From: Govanella sp037189785
Lineage (GTDB): Bacteria; Pseudomonadota; Alphaproteobacteria; Sphingomonadales; Govanellaceae
Length of the DNA: 6,836 nt
Assembly: GCA_037189785.1 (NCBI GenBank)
Contig: JBBCIP010000258.1
Location: forward strand, 1-6,836
Direction: 5' to 3'
Part shown: positions 5,130-6,836 of the stretch, piece by piece
How the letters are laid out: every line of letters begins with the position of its first letter
Numbering within the stretch: position 1 is the stretch's first letter
Notes under the pieces: generated by a model
Seen by the model: only the letters and a program-made list of their open reading frames with translations
Database searches by the model: none
What the model was told of the DNA's origin: nothing
Position numbers and translations under genes: made by a program

Positions 5130-6836
5130 TTATGCCTCCTCTGTGATCGTGGCGGGGCGGCTGGTGGCGGCCCCTTGGGCCAGCGCGGCCATGACCTCGG
5201 CGCGTGGGCCGAAAGTGGCGATCTGGCCGTTCTTCAAGACCATGATTTTATCCATCAATGCCAGAATAGGGGTGCGATGGGTAATGACGATCACCGTCGG
5301 TTTGTCGACACGGGCTTTCAAGGCGTTGACCGCCGAGGCCAAGGCCAATTCGCCATCGATATCAAGGTTGGCGTTGGGTTCATCCAAGACCAACAGGCTT
5401 GGGTTGCCATAAAGGGCTCGGGCCAAGCCGACACGCTGGCGCTGGCCGGCCGACAGATTGGCGCCACCGCTGCCGATCTGGGTGTCGTAGCCATCGCTTA
5501 AAGATAAAACCATGTCATGGCATCCGGCGGCTTGAGCGGCGGCGACCACGGCGTCGGCTTCGATCGTACCGAAACGGGCGATGTTTTCGGCGACGGTGCC
5601 TGAGAACAGCTCGACATCCTGCGGGAGATAGCCGATGGCGGGGCCCAGCTCGCTCCGGTTCCAGGCGTAAATTTCAGCCCCATCCAAACGTACAAACCCG
5701 GATCGCGGTGGCCAAATACCCAAAATCAAGCGAGCCAGCGTGGTCTTCCCAGCGGCGCTCGGGCCAACAATGCCGACAGTTTCGCCGGCTTCGATTTGAA
5801 AGCTGATGCCCTTGATGATCGGGGCTTTGGCGCCTGGCGGGGCCGCGATCAGGCGGTCGACGCTGATCGCGCCTTTGGGCCGGGGCAGGCTCATTTTAGT
5901 GCCGTCTTCCGGCACGGCGGTCAACAAGGCATTCAGGCGATTGTAAGCGGTGCGGGCCGAAATAAAGGTTTTCCAGCCGCCAATGGCTTGTTCCACAGGG
6001 GCGAGGCCACGCCCCATGATGATCGAGGCCGCGACCATGACCCCCGGCGTGATGGCTTGGCGGATGGCAAGATAGCCACCGACGGCCAGGATCAGAACTT
6101 GCAGGATCAAGCGGGAGGATTTGCTGACCGCTGTCAATAGTCCGGCCCGATCACTGGCGACACATTGTTGGAGCAAGGCTTCGTTTTGATAGCGCCGCCA
6201 CACTTTGCGGATGCCGTCGCCCATACCCATGGCCCGTAGAACTTCGGCATTGCGGAGTGATCGTTCGATCACCTCATTGGCCATAGCGGCATGATCGGAT
6301 GCTTGCCGCAACACATCGCGGGTGGCGCGGTCGTTCATTAGCCCAAGGGCAAAAATAGCCATGGCCCCCAGCAAAGCGACCAAGCCTAACAATGGGTGCA
6401 TCAAGAACACGATCAGAATATAAATTGGCGTCCACGGGGCGTCGAAAAAGGCAAAAATCGGCCCGCCGGTCATGAATTGCCGCACCGAATCCATATCGCG
6501 GAAATATTGTGCGCTGCCAAGTCCCGGCCGTAATACGGCGGCTGCGAAAACGCCATCGAACAAGATATTGTTGGTCAAATTGTCGACCCGTTTGCCGACC
6601 CGCACCAAAAGGCGTGACCGAATGCCCTCAAGGAGTGCCATGACTCCCAACAACGCGATGGCCAAAAGCGTCAACATCAACAAGGTGGTGTCGTTGCGGC
6701 TGGTCAGAACGCGGTCATAAACTTGCAACATGAACAGCGGCGATACCAACATCAACAGATTGATGGCGCAGCTGAAAACACCGGTCATGGTGAATTCGTG
6801 GCGGAGCCCGGCCAGTGCGGTCGTGAGGGTCAGTTT
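5130..6836 (-). CDS. Type I secretion permease/ATPase, PrtD family, 5' end beyond window
   Basis: The fused membrane and ATPase subunit that drives one-step export of a protein, usually an RTX-type substrate with a C-terminal signal. The frame stays open through the ATG at 6788 to the window edge (16 more codons, reading KLTLTTALAGLRHEF), and these align with the conserved region before the first helix of PrtD proteins, so 6788 is internal. Counting from that Met, about six membrane segments lie within 1-270, including INLLMLVSPLFMLQVYDRVL (9-28). The nucleotide-binding domain has Walker A GPSAAGKT (342-349), Q-loop Q390, ABC signature LSAGQ (445-449, Ala for the usual second Gly), Walker B LLVLDE (465-470) with catalytic E470, and switch H504. 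All ATPase residues are intact. I see no N-terminal C39 peptidase domain, although the extreme N-terminus is off-window. It ends GAG GAG GCA TAA, which doubles as the adaptor's ribosome site. Confidence 0.95.
   Translation of the reverse strand, partial: KLTLTTALAGLRHEFTMTGVFSCAINLLMLVSPLFMLQVYDRVLTSRNDTTLLMLTLLAIALLGVMALLEGIRSRLLVRVGKRVDNLTNNILFDGVFAAAVLRPGLGSAQYFRDMDSVRQFMTGGPIFAFFDAPWTPIYILIVFLMHPLLGLVALLGAMAIFALGLMNDRATRDVLRQASDHAAMANEVIERSLRNAEVLRAMGMGDGIRKVWRRYQNEALLQQCVASDRAGLLTAVSKSSRLILQVLILAVGGYLAIRQAITPGVMVAASIIMGRGLAPVEQAIGGWKTFISARTAYNRLNALLTAVPEDGTKMSLPRPKGAISVDRLIAAPPGAKAPIIKGISFQIEAGETVGIVGPSAAGKTTLARLILGIWPPRSGFVRLDGAEIYAWNRSELGPAIGYLPQDVELFSGTVAENIARFGTIEADAVVAAAQAAGCHDMVLSLSDGYDTQIGSGGANLSAGQRQRVGLARALYGNPSLLVLDEPNANLDIDGELALASAVNALKARVDKPTVIVITHRTPILALMDKIMVLKNGQIATFGPRAEVMAALAQGAATSRPATITEEA
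5135..5141 (-). promoter_or_regulatory. Ribosome binding site of the secretion adaptor gene
   Basis: On the minus strand, GAGGAGG lies 8 nt before the ATG at 5126-5124 and is formed by the last codons (Glu-Glu-Ala) of the permease/ATPase gene. It fixes the adaptor start and suggests translational coupling of the two genes at a set ratio. Confidence 0.85.

Noticed and set aside
5444..5458. LSAGQ instead of LSGGQ as evidence of a dead ATPase
   Set aside because: I recall this Ala variant from other type I secretion ATPases, and Walker A, Walker B, Q-loop and switch His are all intact.
5130..6788. ATG at 6788 as the start of the permease/ATPase
   Set aside because: The upstream codons up to 6836 are open and look like PrtD sequence; the protein would also lack its normal N-terminal residues.

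Overview
The window looks like a stretch of alphaproteobacterial chromosome, most probably Rhodospirillales. The evidence is the moderately high G+C, the codon use, an rpe gene followed by a heparinase II/III-family gene (an order I know from many alphaproteobacteria), and a branched-chain amino acid-type binding protein of a kind common in that order. The genus cannot be fixed from sequence reading alone. Five protein genes fill almost the whole window, and two are cut by its edges. I found no rRNA, tRNA, CRISPR array, insertion sequence or phage gene.

Plus strand, left to right: the C-terminal three quarters of ribulose-phosphate 3-epimerase (rpe, 1-531) with a good intrinsic terminator folded over its stop codon; an unusually structured leader of about 160 bp (532-689) with three tandem 11-bp repeats and two mutually exclusive hairpins; a heparinase II/III-family protein (best start 690, alternative 612, end 2432); a 136-bp intergenic gap with three exact-phase 17-bp tandem repeats that contain a perfect TATAAT box; and a secreted periplasmic binding protein of the LivK/Peripla_BP_6 type (2569-3732).

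Minus strand, converging on the binding-protein gene with only 20 bp between the two stop codons: a type I secretion operon. Its order of transcription is the PrtD-family permease/ATPase (from beyond 6836 down to 5130), then the HlyD/PrtE-family periplasmic adaptor (5126-3753). The two are translationally close: 3 nt separate stop and start, and a GAGGAGG ribosome binding site lies over the last codons of the ATPase. Together they would form the inner-membrane part of a one-step exporter across both membranes. The outer-membrane TolC-like channel and the exported substrate are not in the window.

The genes form three functional blocks that do not obviously cooperate: pentose phosphate/Calvin-cycle sugar metabolism, a polysaccharide-lyase-fold enzyme, and a solute sensor or scavenger facing a protein exporter. 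I see no clear previously undescribed system. The most unusual signals are the two sets of triple tandem repeats flanking the heparinase-family gene and the alternative hairpins before its start.
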